Positions 11,381-24,330 of a stretch of DNA of 64,000 bases are shown here, piece by piece (the first letter of the stretch is position 1; the number at the start of each line of letters is the position of its first letter). The stretch comes from Anisakis pegreffii. Its lineage: Eukaryota > Nematoda > Chromadorea > Rhabditida > Anisakidae. Below the pieces are notes generated by a model that searched no databases, was not told the DNA's origin, and was given only the letters and a program-made list of their open reading frames with translations. Where the stretch lies: assembly GCA_035041965.1 (NCBI GenBank), contig JAPYMA010000169.1, forward strand, positions 1 to 64,000, in the 5' to 3' direction. Both the position numbers and the translations under genes were made by a program.

Positions 11381-14300
11381 TGATTTTGTTTGAACGTGAT
11401 TTGAAGTATCAATACTCATTGTTGTGTGGATATTTATTTGTTTAGTCATCGAACAATTATTTAAACTTTTCTAACGCGATAAATATTGTTTCAAGGTGAC
11501 TGATAATGCGATTAAACTTTTGGTTAAGAAGCAGCCAAATGGATTGACAGAAACTACAGTTCCTGGTGACCATATTTATCAACAGGCCACATGCACTCAC
11601 AACTGCTGGGAACATTCGGCACCGTATATGGTTGCCAGCCTTCTGATCCAACCTTTCGTCGTGAGAAGTGAACATCTTTGAACACTTGAACGCAACGTAA
11701 TAAATCATGCACGCAACCCTGAAAATTCTTATTGATCAATGTGAAAAAATTATGAATTCTGAAAAGAGATGAATGAGAAAGGAATGCAGCCGAAACGAAG
11801 TGGAATGATTGATGACTTTTGATTGAAACAACATCAAGAGTAATCATGAAATGAAGTTGACATTACGCTTTCATCTTAATGAGTTGTTTAATTGAATAGT
11901 TTCACATGCACTTTTTTGACCAGATCATACTTACATTCCGATTATGGAAGAAACTTTTCAATAAGTGATTTAGTAATCAATGGATTCAAATATAATAAAA
12001 CAAGTAAAAATAGTATCTATGATAACAATCAACGTTCGAATCACTTCAGATAATGCGTTTCGTTTGTAAGTCAAACGAAAAATACCAAATCATTTATTGT
12101 GATGTTGGTCAAGCAATCTCATTGCTGCGGTGACCCAAGAGAAGCAAAAAAAGATCAGTTTAGAAGTATGTTCAAAATTCTCAGAATCACATTGTAACAC
12201 AGAAGCAGATGCTCAGTTAGATTTCTGTGTGTTATAGGAAAGCTCATAGGAAAGCAAAAATATTAAGAAAAATTATGTTTAGAAGTGGATGAAGGTGAGT
12301 TCAATTTGCACTGAATTGAATTCAGTTTTCATCACCATTGCTAGCCGAAATTCACGAATGTTTATTTGACGACAGTTTTAAAAAATAATCTCCATTCATT
12401 CTTATTTCTAAGTTTCGGTAATTGCATCAAATAGACTCATAATTAGACGCTAGTCATGTTGCCCATCCCTTCTCCCTCCCAGCCCCTCCCGAACAAAAAT
12501 CTGGAACTTGATACTAGAAGGCGAGAAACAATCACGATAAATTAATTCCTCCGTTGTGATGAAACACACATGCACAGATTCCTTAAGGTTCATCTTTCTT
12601 CGAAACGCTGAAGCAGTTCATCGTTAATGGTTTTCTGCTTGCAACATGCGTGCATTCTTTACTGCAGAGCTTTTTATTTCACTCAAAATGTCTCCTGAAT
12701 GTCTACAGTGAGAATGATAAATTGTTGTACGTTCGAACACACTCTCATCTTATCAATCACTCGAGTCAGTTATTGCAAAACAATTTATGTCACATGAATA
12801 AGACACTGTCACAAGACGCTCATATAACTCTTAGGAAATATGCGACTTTGTTTTGTGATAACTTTTGAGTGGTTAGTTTAATTAGAACAAAAATAATATC
12901 CATAATTTGTGGCTTGCATTCGTTGTAAACCAGTTGATAGAAGGGAAGGAAAGCATCGAAGTATTTGATGAGTTCATGCGAAAGACGTCAATCAAAGACG
13001 AAAACATTACGGTTGATCGATGTAGATTGACAGTAGAATTGTTGAGATTCTATGCCACGTGAATAAGGAGCATTTTGTATTGGAATGGCAATGGGCATTG
13101 AATCTTCAATCGAGCAATAACAACAGTACTTATAATACTACTCATTGCAACGAGCAAAATTTGAGCCACACAGGTAATCATCGACTCACGACTGCTGAAC
13201 TTACGACGAGTCATATTAAGATGAAGAATTCACAAAATTCTTTTCATTGTTTACAGCAGTGAAGACTGGAATATTCCTCAAGCGAATCTTTTCCAAATGA
13301 TAATGTGACATTTCAACCGCTTAAACTAACTATAGTTTTTTTTCCTGAGTTTTTTTAAAAGAATTCAGACTAAAGGTCTGAGATTCTTAAGAGCTCATTA
13401 AAATTATGCTGATCATATGTTATTCAAACACAGTTAAAAACGTTAAACGTTTATAGAGTGGAAGTTCGATTTATGAACGCTCAAAGTTGCAAACAATTCG
13501 GCTTACGAACTAACTTTTCGTAAAAACTTCTTTCAGTTTGGGAACATTTTTGATCAAAATTAACAAATTGTTATCGTAATCTCAAGCAAATTCAGATATA
13601 CGGGATGATTCGTAAGGTTTTTTTTCCGTTTCTTTGGCAGCGTTCAATTTAGTGATCGGAATTCATCAAAATTTTCAGTTATTTTTGAGTTTTGATGCAA
13701 TGTGTTTCCTAACTTTTCTTGGAAGGAAATTGCCTTACTAGTGAAAAGATGATCGAGCTCTCTGCAGCAGAACTGACGAGGAAGCGGTCAGCAACGAGGT
13801 TTCATCACGAGGATGAGCAGCCAGGCTTTGAAACTAGTGGGTCAAGGCTCAAGTGGAAAATTTTCAAAGATATCGAAGTCTATTAGATAATCTGGCAGAG
13901 CGTTGTTCCGGAAATTCCTTATAGCGACAACTCCGATTCCAACTAAATGCGTTCTTCTCACATTTCTGCCACATTCTCAGCCGTAGATACAGTCTATCAC
14001 TGGAACTTTTGATGTTCTACACTGTCAAAACAAATTTACACTATAAAAAATTGGGTCGGCTATGACTACTTCAAGTGATTACAATGGAAAGCGATGCTTC
14101 AGTTTACGAACAACTTGTTCGATAGAACTTTGTTCGTGAATGAAACTCCCATGATCACTTTCTGGCAAGATGGGCTAATGTACGCTTAACTTGGAAGAGT
14201 GAGTGATTTGTGGTAGCTGATATCCAACACAGGACGAAACTTTCGAACTTATAGTTAGATTTTGAAATATAACAATTAATTCGAGCGAATTGGATGCGGG

Positions 14301-15920
14301 CTTGAATAGACTGTTGGTGTTGGTCGAGGAAGGACGAATGTCAAATTCGACGATGCTTTCATTTCAACGATACTATTTTGAGATTGAATTTCTGCTTCAA
14401 ATTTTCGAATGAATAATTTCATCTCATTCTGGTTATGAAGGGGAACGATCAGTCAATAAAATAGAAGCACGTTATGGCCTTGTGAGCAATCCTCTCTTAC
14501 TGTTTGCGTCTGTTTCTGGTTGTTTGTCAGCGTTGTTTCGAAATACGGCTCGTGATGAAAAGTTGGATTTATTTCCTGTTTCTTCCTTTAAGAACAGTGA
14601 GAACTCTCAGTGGAATGAGGCATAATATTTATGAAGTTTGCATTCTAAACATCATTGGGATAGCTTGATGTGAGAGGATGAACAGAAGTTCTTAGTGACA
14701 TATTCAACTTCAATGCGCTCAATTAAGAATAATTTGGTAGTTTAAGGTAAGTTTGGTGGTTTACTGATGGTCTAGTATCAGATAGTGTGGTCTAATTTTC
14801 AACAGTTGTTTTACCGACGCAATACCAAAGACTTCAAGTGTTCCCTTGAATTTTTAATAGCTCTTTAATTACAGCATGAATTTCTCTTTTAATGGCGTTA
14901 TTTGATTGATATTTCCTGTATCTGTAGGTGAAATTTCGACGCATTCGTTTCGCTCATTACTACAGGATCGTCGTACCCTCTTGGTATCTTCGCAGGGGCA
15001 AGAAGTTCATTTCCGCTGTTTAAAGTTATCAGTCATTGTTCCGTTATTTCCTATTCACTCCCAAAATGCCATCGTTCCCTGAACGCAGTTCTTTGCTTGT
15101 CGCATAACGGGAACAGTTCAAAGTTATTTCACTGTAACGCGATTATGAATGTGCCAATCATGATGAGTGCATAATTCCACTGTGCTACATGACTGAGCTG
15201 TGTAATGAAACTACTTCTTCAACCAAAATTTTTTGTTTGCATGATCTCCGATGCACTCAAATTATGCTTGAAAACCACTCCTGACCGCACGCTTCTCGAG
15301 AATATCAAAATCGATCTTTTAAAATTTTGCTCCCATGATTGAACACTTTAGTAATACTTACAGATGATAAGAGCAATTGATTACTTTTCTTATGAAATTT
15401 TTTGAATAAGATTACGAACAAAGTACGTCCATAAGAAAATCAACTAAACTGCAAAGAACCACAAACTGAACACACCCAAAAATGACCGAATAACGGAACA
15501 CTCAAACTCGAATCCAAAAACATTTCAAAATATGCTCACGCAACAGTCATTCACCAATCAGATGTCCACGAAACGATAATCATTCGCATCATATTCAATA
15601 GCACATTCATATGACCATAACTGCTCATCGTAAACCCATTCGCGACCTCACTCACCAAGTTATGTTAGCGTCAGATAGCGCAACTTCACCAATTTTCTCC
15701 TCGAGATTCATTTAATAGGAAGTTACTAGATCATCAATCCTAATATATGATGAGCGGCAATGTCAGGATACTCTTCGAACTTAAATATCAAACATAATTA
15801 TAGAATCAAGGTAACCCACAAATATTGGCTAGAACGACATGTTGAGGTAGAGGTATATATTGTAGGGTATATATTAAGCACAACTTAAATGTCTTTGAAA
15901 TTCTGCACAGAAAGAAACAT

Positions 15921-15926
15921 TTTATT
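15921..15926 (-). terminator. Polyadenylation signal (AATAAA on the minus strand)
   Basis: TTTATT on the plus strand lies 96 bases beyond the minus-strand stop at 16022. This supports 16022 as the true 3' end of the four-exon gene above it. Confidence 0.45.
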
Positions 15927-16021
15927 TTTCATTATTCATTTTCATTTTGTTGTTATAGCATCGAAGTTGAACCGTGCTTGCGGATCCTTAATGTTTCTTT
16001 CATTATAATCTTACTTGTCAA

Positions 16022-18281
16022 CTAGAGACATTGGTATGATGCGTCGTCAATTAAAGGTGAATTGAACAAACAAACCTGTGGCCTTAGCGGTGAACGACCC
16101 TGTGAGCGTTCGAAATTAGCCACATTTCGACAACGAACCTCAACCATAAATGGAGGATCGTATTCTTCGGTGGGCGTATTCATATGTACAGTATTGCGAC
16201 GTACCTCACATAATGCCTCATTCCGTTCCCGTTTCGTTGTGAGATCCTTAATAATTAAGATTAACGCTCGAATCGAGATTGAAATTCGTTTGCAAATGCT
16301 GCTTGCTGTTTCAGAATGAGTGAAACGCACAGAAGAGTGACCAAGTGATCGTACGCCCGAAGAGTCGTTAAAAAGAGCAACTGAATTGTAATCAGCTGCC
16401 ATTACTTCATTTTCAATTATCAACCCTTGTTGGTTCAGACAAAACAATTCGCATTTCGAGAATTGTTTTGTGTGAACGTTCATCTTTTATCCAAACAATT
16501 CAATTAATTGTAAGCTTGTGCTAATGCTGCGTTCCTTCACTTAATGCTTTTGAGTCGTAGAAATGTTCACCTTGAACGTGCGATATTTTTGCTGGCCGCA
16601 TATTCATCAGTTTATCAAAAGTGAGATGATCAAAATGGCACAGCTGAATATTTTAGAAACAATTTTAAAAATTGTTGTTTTTTTGGAATGTGCGACAAAT
16701 ACTGAAATATATCGTCACAAACAGACTGATTCCAATGCTTTATCCTGACGACAGATCTCAGTGCACTACTTCTCTTTTTCCGAATGATATTCCGATTAAA
16801 AGTTGAGTTGGATGGAATGGTTGTGAGCGGAGTTTGAAGGAATGATAAATGTGCGTTTGATTTTGGATTGATAAGCGACTGCTCGAGATAGAATCGAAAA
16901 TAATTCACTTTAGCATGATGATGAGTTCGTCTACTCTTCTTATGCGATGTTGTATCGCTTTTGTGCTGTCTTCGAAGATTTTCGAAGATTTCATCAGTTT
17001 GTTTCATTGCAAACTCAGCAGCAGCCGATGTGCGATGCATCCATAATTTCATCCGTCGGCGTTGACGCTCAGAATGTCGCAGTCGATGGTAGGCAGATAA
17101 CTCTGAATGCAAATATCATGCTTATATCTTCACGTTCAGTTACCCACATCAGTGGTCGCTGATCAACTGACACTGATTTGGGACCTTCAATTGTCTAGTG
17201 GAATGGATGGATGGTCAACTGTGAACAACGCACAACTTCACCATCTTGAGTATCTTCCCAGGAAAATTCCCTAACGTAAGTAAACAATCTCAGTCAACCG
17301 TATTTCGCCCACTAGCCGTTGACTCTCAACCTCCTTATCATCTATTTTTGAATTCAAAATGCATTTCTGTCTCTTGAATCGTTACAAGTTCTACGAAATT
17401 ATTTCATTGGATTTGTTCTCCATCCCAAAAACATTTCTCGTCAGCTCTGAAAAAGCTTTTCTTGAATGGATTATTTCATCTTCAGTTATATGATGACGAA
17501 AGGAACAATGCGCAAATGAATTCGTTTTCCTTGCAAAACGAAAAAAGAATTTCTTATCGAATTCATTGTGACTGCTTTCATAAGTGTTCACGTACACGTG
17601 TATTTTAAAGAAAAAAATCGCTGTTTAATCACCCCCCCGAAAAACGAAATATTTTTCATTTCTATACAACAAAAAGCACACCTTACTTTAGAATGTCACA
17701 CACTGAAACTCTTCGCTACGTTTCAGTTGAATGTAAAAGTGCAACTGAAATGTCGCAGAATGTCTTCATTCAATTAATACAATCATGAATTGCGAATAGT
17801 AAGAAGCATTTCGATACGAACGCCGTGTTATAATAACTGCATCAATATCACAGTTCTTGTGAATTTCATACGTGACTTTGCAATAGTCTACGTTCATCCA
17901 TCTTCACTGTGATCTTATTGAATTTGAACTGAACTCAGTTTAAATTCAACCATCCAAAAATTATGAAGGAGTGAAAAGTGTGTTGTATTCGTTGGTGTAA
18001 AAAGACGGCGATAACATCGCTGATATTAATGTTGGGGGGGGATGTCTTAGATTTTCAGCAAGTTTTCCAGAGTCTAACCATTTTTGCACATGATTCAGTG
18101 AACAGTAAAGAGAATCTCTAGAGAACAAACCTGGTGTATTCGAATGTTGAGAAGAATACGAAGTACCGGCACTCTGTCCATCATCAGCAATCTTTTGTAA
18201 TAACGCTTCTTCAGCATGATTACCGTTTGTAAAAACGATTAGAGTCATTACAGCGAATAACAGTGGAGTACAAGTTTGCAT
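16022..18281 (-). CDS. Secreted basic cysteine-containing protein, candidate cystine-knot/cytokine-like (four exons)
   Basis: Not recognised with certainty. Exons 18281-18131, 17102-16909, 16643-16571 and 16380-16022 join with matching phases (1, 0, 1) at GTTTGT, GTGAAT and GTGAAC donors and TTCAG acceptors, giving about 258 residues. The first exon encodes a signal peptide (MQTCTPLLFAVMTLIVFTNG). Exon 2 is strongly basic, with RHSERQRRRMK and KKSRRTHHH, as in a propeptide with dibasic cleavage sites. Exon 4 carries most cysteines: SICKR, ALCEVRR, EVRCRN, QVCLF, YQCL. The stretch ALCEVRR...YDPPFMVEVRCRN recalls the Cys...(R/D)-x-P-P...E-x-R-C strand pair of IL-17/Trunk-like cystine-knot cytokines; that comparison is inference only. 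A CAG|GTTTGT at 16076 could be another donor, but the AATAAA just past 16022 favours reading through to the stop. Confidence 0.6.
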
Positions 18282-19239
18282 AAATGAATACAACAATTTA
18301 ATGCAAACAATGAATATTTACACTTATTTGGTTCGATTGAACAACATCTGTAAAAGTTTAAAATGAGCAATGCTGCTGTCTTATTGGACGCAACACTTAT
18401 GACTGATTTCATCGTCACATTTTTTTGTTGAAATTTTTGATGGGATACTGAGATTTTCTGAAGAAAACGTTCTTGCTGTTGCAAGTTCGAGTTGATCAAG
18501 TGCTATGATATTGAAACATTTAGGCAGTGAACAAACACAGCTCAGATTCTCTAAATTGATCATCAGTGATATACTCGTACGATGAAGGAATTACCTATTG
18601 ACATTTATCTTCAATGAAGTGAAGCAAAAATGTTTGTTGATATCGGTTGGGACAATATATCTTCGCAGATATCAATACATAAGTGTAATCAGCAACTGAG
18701 ATTCTGAAGGGCTGCTCTCTCGAATATAAGTATTCACACTGTTATATTATTAGTGTCCGAGCAGGATCAGATAGAAGCAGGTGCAATGAATAGGTGCAGC
18801 CAATGTATAAACGCGACCAGAATCACTCTCCTTCACATAAACACACTCGCAGTAGTTCGAAGTATCATTAGAAACTAATCACTTCCGGACCAAACATTTA
18901 TTCGACACTGTTCATCCGGCAACAGACGCCTTTGTCTACGTAAATAATATCTGAAAAGCGAAAATCATTCATTTATTCGAGAATTTGGGCATTACGAATG
19001 TGCACAACGAATAAGAGCCAAAATTTGATGATTACAGAAACCACAGGTTCTGATACTGCATTTAAATTAGTCGTATCACGTATGAACTATCACAGAACCG
19101 CGATCAATTGTCGCTGATAACGATTCGTAGTGAATGAAATAATAATTCATCATCTGAAACACTGACCGATTAATGAATAAATTATAATGACGAAGCCATC
19201 AAAAACCTAATGGATTATAACGATACTTTCGTATGAAGA

Positions 19240-19524
19240 ATGTTTGAGGAGAGAAAAATGAGCGAAAAAGGAATTCAGTTGAGAATAATGATATTTATTT
19301 TGATTACAGTTTACAAATGTGAAACGAAAAAAGACATCGTTGAAATGTTGAAAGATGATCGCTCTCAACAAACTGGATCAAAAATTCATTCTTCAGATTC
19401 TTTATTCTTTGGTGAAACATATTCAAAACGTGCTTCTCTCATTCGGTATTCATTTTATACATTGATGAGGTCTCATTTCACGGGATCTTTCACTTTTAGC
19501 ACATCGGAAGCTGACAAAATCTAG
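19240..19524 (+). CDS. Possible small secreted protein, unrecognised
   Basis: An open frame of 94 codons has a start at 19240 and another at 19258. The second gives MSEKGIQLRIMIFILITVYK, a plausible signal peptide, followed by a charged segment (CETKKDIVEMLKDDRSQQTG). The sequence around the stop (tttttacttttagcacaccatatg) repeats the words just before it (cacttttagcacatcgg). I recognise no family and see no splice partners, so this may be a chance frame. Confidence 0.2.
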   Translation: MFEERKMSEKGIQLRIMIFILITVYKCETKKDIVEMLKDDRSQQTGSKIHSSDSLFFGETYSKRASLIRYSFYTLMRSHFTGSFTFSTSEADKI

Positions 19525-21476
19525 ATTTTTTACTTTTAGCACACCATATGTAGAAAAAATACAGTGATGCACGATGTTCTCGTTGTGACGCCTGATCATT
19601 TGTGTAAACGAGTATTTGCAAAGTAAGATTTGAACTGATTTATATATTTAGTGTTTTGTTTGGTGGTTCGTAGATGAGATTTGCGACATGCAGCGATAGA
19701 ATGGATAACATCTCAACGGAGAACGATTGGTGTGAGGTGTTTGATGGCATTCATCGGATGCTTCAATGATGAATGATTTTGGTTGTTCGAAGGAGCTTCG
19801 GATTGGACAAGAATTCGTGTTCTAGCAACGGTTTTGTTTAATGACTGGTTTGTTTTGGACGAAAGCTTTTATTCGTTACCGAACCAATTCTATACAAGTT
19901 TCATTTGGTAAAGCTTTGAGCGTGATTTGTTTCAGAGAAATTCATCACTGAAACACGTCTGGGCATAAACACGACTGCTTTTGGATATATGCTGTGTGCG
20001 TTTCGAGCCACTGAAAACGACAAAACGAGATAGCTACGAAAGATAACGTGGAACGGTAATATTGATGATGATATCAGTAAAATTAAATGAGCGAACTAAA
20101 CGTAGCAAATAACAAATTGATAAAATGATTGTCGTTGTAAAGTATTTTGCGATTCAAGTTAGAGGTATGCATGGGCGGATCCCTTTTCGGTTTCATTTTT
20201 TCCAATATTTCTTTGTAATCATATAAAACAAGTGTTTTCAATGTTGAAATGTTCCATTATTCAATACGCATGCATTTTATTTTGAATAGACACCGCTTCT
20301 CTAACTCGTTGAAACAATCCAATGACTCCCAACAATTTCAAAACGGTGAATGAATTTTGTTCAGATTGCCTTTGAAAACTGAGATTACTTAACAGGACGA
20401 AGAATTATGTAATACGATTGAAAAATAACTCAAGTGCTTATCAGCAATTGATGTGTACTTGGGCGTATGTTTGCTTCTTGGCGATCGCTGATGCCTTTAA
20501 ACGTTCTGGAATCTGACAACGACAGGATTAGTTGTGAATTAAGGATTTATTTTATGCAATCGTTAAAGACAATTCAGTTCCGTTCGACTATACGCGTTTT
20601 TCAATGTTCCATTCTTCTTGAAGCCAAATTTTAGTTGAACAAAAATATCGAGCAAAAAACTGCACTCTAACAATGCTCCCATTACGCAAATGTCAATCAT
20701 TGCAGTAAATTGCTTCTTCGTAAGGTCTGGTCATTTGTCAAAATTCGAAGGCAAATTTATCTTTTAAATTCAGCTGCAAGAATGAATTCTAATGTGATCC
20801 GGGAATAAGAATGTGGAGTTTGTTTATCGTTCTTTTCGTTGAGTCAAAATGAAAGAAAATCTGATCATCGTTGCTAACAAATGCCCAAAACAGTTTTCGT
20901 TTGAAATTCGACGAAGTGTATGCATTTTTAGTTTCATTCTTATATCTCAAGGGACTAGCGAGAGGAAATTAGTGATCAGATTTGGAATTTATATCTTTGT
21001 CGATTCGAAATTAACACAAAAATTGTCTATCATTGATTGATGAGGAATGCAAATTCAGAGCAATATTGTAGTCGAATTCCTGATGTAGGATCAAAAATGA
21101 GGCGATTAGTAGACTGCATCGTCAAAACAGCGTCCAAAAAAGTATTGTTTGCTCGAAAATGCTTGATTGTCTGTATAACTAGAATTGCTACGCAAAATAT
21201 TTCGGATGATGTAATGCTTGACTGAATTTATGAGCGTCTCAATTCTCGGTACTGTAATAATTCTTGTTCAATCATCGAAAAGTGATGACCCCATTTCAGA
21301 TTTGTTCATTGGAGCTGTTTCGTCAATAACTTAACTCTAATGTTTGTTTTGAATATATTGACGCATCTCAATTCCGCTAATCGTTTGCAGTATACAGTGG
21401 ATAGCGCCAATTTGTCATCATACAGACTACTGATCAAGTGCAAGAGAACAGCTCTTCAACTGAGAACTCATGGACG

Positions 21477-21671
21477 GTACCCGGTCAATCTGACTAAAGA
21501 CATTTAGCCTAACTACAGTTTGCCTAAAGACACATTGCCTAACGGATAGTTTGCCTAACTTACGGTTCTTTAATGGATATTTCGCCTAATAGGCAAACTG
21601 TCCGTTAGGCAATGTGACTTTAGGCAAACTATCGTTAGGCTAAATGTCTTTAGGCAGATTGACTGGTCACG
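21477..21671. mobile_element. Miniature inverted-repeat element with 10-bp target-site duplication (MULE-like)
   Basis: The direct repeat ctcatggacg flanks the element at 21467-21476 and 21672-21681. The ends are inverted: the left reads gtacccggtcaatctg and the reverse complement of the right reads cgtgaccagtcaatctg. The arms (about 21483-21556 and 21590-21666) pair over some 75 bases through repeated tttgcctaa and agacatttagcc words. A 9-11-bp duplication with long inverted arms is characteristic of Mutator-like elements. There is no coding capacity, so it would need a transposase supplied elsewhere. Confidence 0.85.
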
Positions 21672-23241
21672 CTCATGGACGAGTAATGAAACTGTGTGTC
21701 TCAGCAACGATACGTGCAAACATTAGGGCTTTTGAAAAAGTAATCAAATGAGCAGCACTTATGCTTATCAGGGTGTACAGAAATGATCTGAAAGGAAAGG
21801 TTCAGCGACGCTTAAACGCGTAATTATTGACACGTTTACATTTCCGGTGAGATGCTATTTGAATGGGTGCGGAATTTGTAGAAATTATTCGATTTATTTG
21901 AACAAGAATATCGAGCCATGAAAGCGTGCTTTTCATTCAACTAGCTGCAGCCAAAAGTTGGGTAAACCCAACATCAATTAGTTACATGTCGTAAGATTAA
22001 ACGTTCGTTTTCCGTTCAAAAAATGTTTCATTCACCAATCCTTCCAGTTTTTTTTCCAAAAATTTAAGCAACGGAATTCCGTTTTCGAAAATGATTTGCG
22101 TATAAAATTCCGTCAAAAAACGAAATTCTATGTTTATAAAAATGAAAAAAGAACTTTTTTCCGCAAATCATTTCGAGGTCTTGCAGATATGTTTTGACAT
22201 CGATCCAGTTGCGAAAACTTTCAAAATGCATGAATTGTGACGTTAATCTCGCGATTCTTACGCTGCAGGAGGGAAGATTTTGCTTTTTTTCCAATGAGTG
22301 ATGCAAAAGAATGCATACAATGAATTCTGCAACAAAAATTCAGAAACGGAGTGCTATCGAGAGGAACATACTAATGGAAGGATTGATTCATGAGAATAAA
22401 AAAAAACACCTCTTATATTATTGTTTTTTGACAAAGCTTCAAACAACTAGTAAGGGAATCCGGTCTGATTTAAGATTATTGTTATTGAAACGAGGAACCT
22501 TTAGGCTTATTGATACGTCGTAGAAATTGTTCAGCGCTTTGCTCAACATCTGTTTCCACAGTAGAAATCATTTCAAATAACTCTCTCACGTTGAAATCAC
22601 CGACAATGGAAAAATACTATTCTTAGAGAATGTCTGAACAGATTTACTGATTGCACAATGATGATTCAGTTTTCGTATGAGTAAGCTTGCGTCATGCAAG
22701 AAACAGTGCTAAGTGAACGACAAAAGATCAATTGTGTGCTTTTGAGATTGTTCAGTCAGCTTCTTGATGCATAAATTGAATTTCGATTCACCAGGTGGCC
22801 AATGATACTGCTTCGTTGCTCTTACTATTAGTAGCATATTGCAGCAGATTATGAACGTGCAGCAATTGCTGAAGAACATAGCAGTGAATACTGCAAAGAT
22901 ATCAGTAGAACAGATTCGAAAGACTGCTAAACATCAATTTGCTTATGATTATTCTTGTGTTAATATCATAGCTGTCACGAATCAATCAACTTGTGATCAA
23001 AATCAACATTGAAAATACGTTCGATGTTGAAGAAGCGCATAATTCACAAGATAAATTACCACTGAATTCGATAGTTAGTGATTTTGCGGATATCATTTGA
23101 AATGCTCAATTGCTTGTAAGAACAGCACTGAAATCATCTATCGTCAATCAAGGAGAATGCATTCTGAATAGAAATGTCGAAAAATTGTCTTCAAGATGGT
23201 TAATATGCGTGGGAATTCTATTGATTATTTGCTGAATAATA

Positions 23242-23362
23242 GTGATGGCATTCGACCGACGATCGGTCGGAAAAATCCGACAATTTCGATCGGAATTCCG
23301 ACTGTCGGAATGACAAAATGCCAGTTCGGTCGGATTTCGACGACACGAAATTTCGCCATCAC
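23242..23362. mobile_element. TA-flanked miniature inverted-repeat element (121 bp)
   Basis: The ends gtgatggc and gccatcac are inverted and flanked on both sides by TA (23240-41 and 23363-64), as for Tc1/mariner-type insertion. The interior is packed with cggtcgga/tccgacc words that also fold back (cgaccgacgatcggtcgg). Non-autonomous; a plus-strand gene spanning it is not supported. Confidence 0.75.
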
Positions 23363-24240
23363 TACTGATTAGGTATATTGTTCTTTGAGTCAATATTTTG
23401 AAACTGAATGACCAACCGCGATCGAAGAAAGAACAACGAAAACAATCTCTCATCATTCATCGCTATGCGAGTGAATATCTTCTTCGCACAGTTCGTTATG
23501 ACCGTAACAAAAACGTAGAGACATAAAAGATCGAAATTCCATAGCCATGCTACTACTGTCTTTAAATAAGTTGCTCATCTCTATCTAAGGCTAATAAACT
23601 TCCATGTAATAACATGTTCGAGTGAAGTAAGCACGTGAAAGATTGATTAATAAGCGGTCCGGATAATATGCTAATGAAGGGGTATTATATAATAAAAACA
23701 GCGGAGTGTCTTCAATGATTCCTACGTGAACATCAGTCAGTATGACACTCGTAACAGAAACAACTCAAATTATCGGCTGCAACAAAATCAAACTGAACAT
23801 CGTAACGGTGCATCATTGAGACTGCTGTAACAAATTATTCGGAATGTTAAAGCGTTAAGCGTTAATCGTCACTCGCGCTCGAACCAAACAAGTAAACTGA
23901 GCCGAGTGTTTGACGGCAAATCTGAGATATCTGCACAGTATGCTCGTTCACAAAACAAACGCACAACAATTACGAGTGAGACGTGCACATGTCCTGTAAC
24001 AAATGTTCAAGATGATGGGTAAACATGAAAGAAATAAATCTGATCAAAGTTCGACACGAGAAAGAATTATGATTTTTGGTCACATTTGCCCATTTTGTAA
24101 ACAGAAAACGAATTTCGTGAATGATTGAAATATCCATGTGCTCAGTCGACTAGTTTCTGTAACAAAAGGTGATAAATGAATTGAGAAGTGGTGTCACGAG
24201 AAATTTGCTCTATAAATTATTAAATCGATTAATTGGACAA

Positions 24241-24330
24241 ATTCAATTCATTCCCTGTCACAAGCGATCCACCGTTCATTCCATGATCACCGTGACTGAA
24301 CGATCGCTTGTGACAGGGAATGAATCGAAT
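24241..24330. repeat. Perfect hairpin with 24-bp arms
   Basis: 24246-24269 (attcattccctgtcacaagc plus gatc) is exactly the reverse complement of 24302-24325. Pairing resumes for four more bases after one mismatch. The loop is 32 bases. It could be a small foldback element or, less likely, a hairpin RNA precursor. Confidence 0.85.

Larger units (their letters stand above)
9851..16021. other. Long non-coding stretch with one tandem array
   Basis: Apart from the 28-bp array at 11251-11380 I found no exon series. Short open frames (for example 10351-10554 -, 12650-12868 +, 13059-13262 +) have neither a recognisable product nor phase-matched partner exons. Confidence 0.4.
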
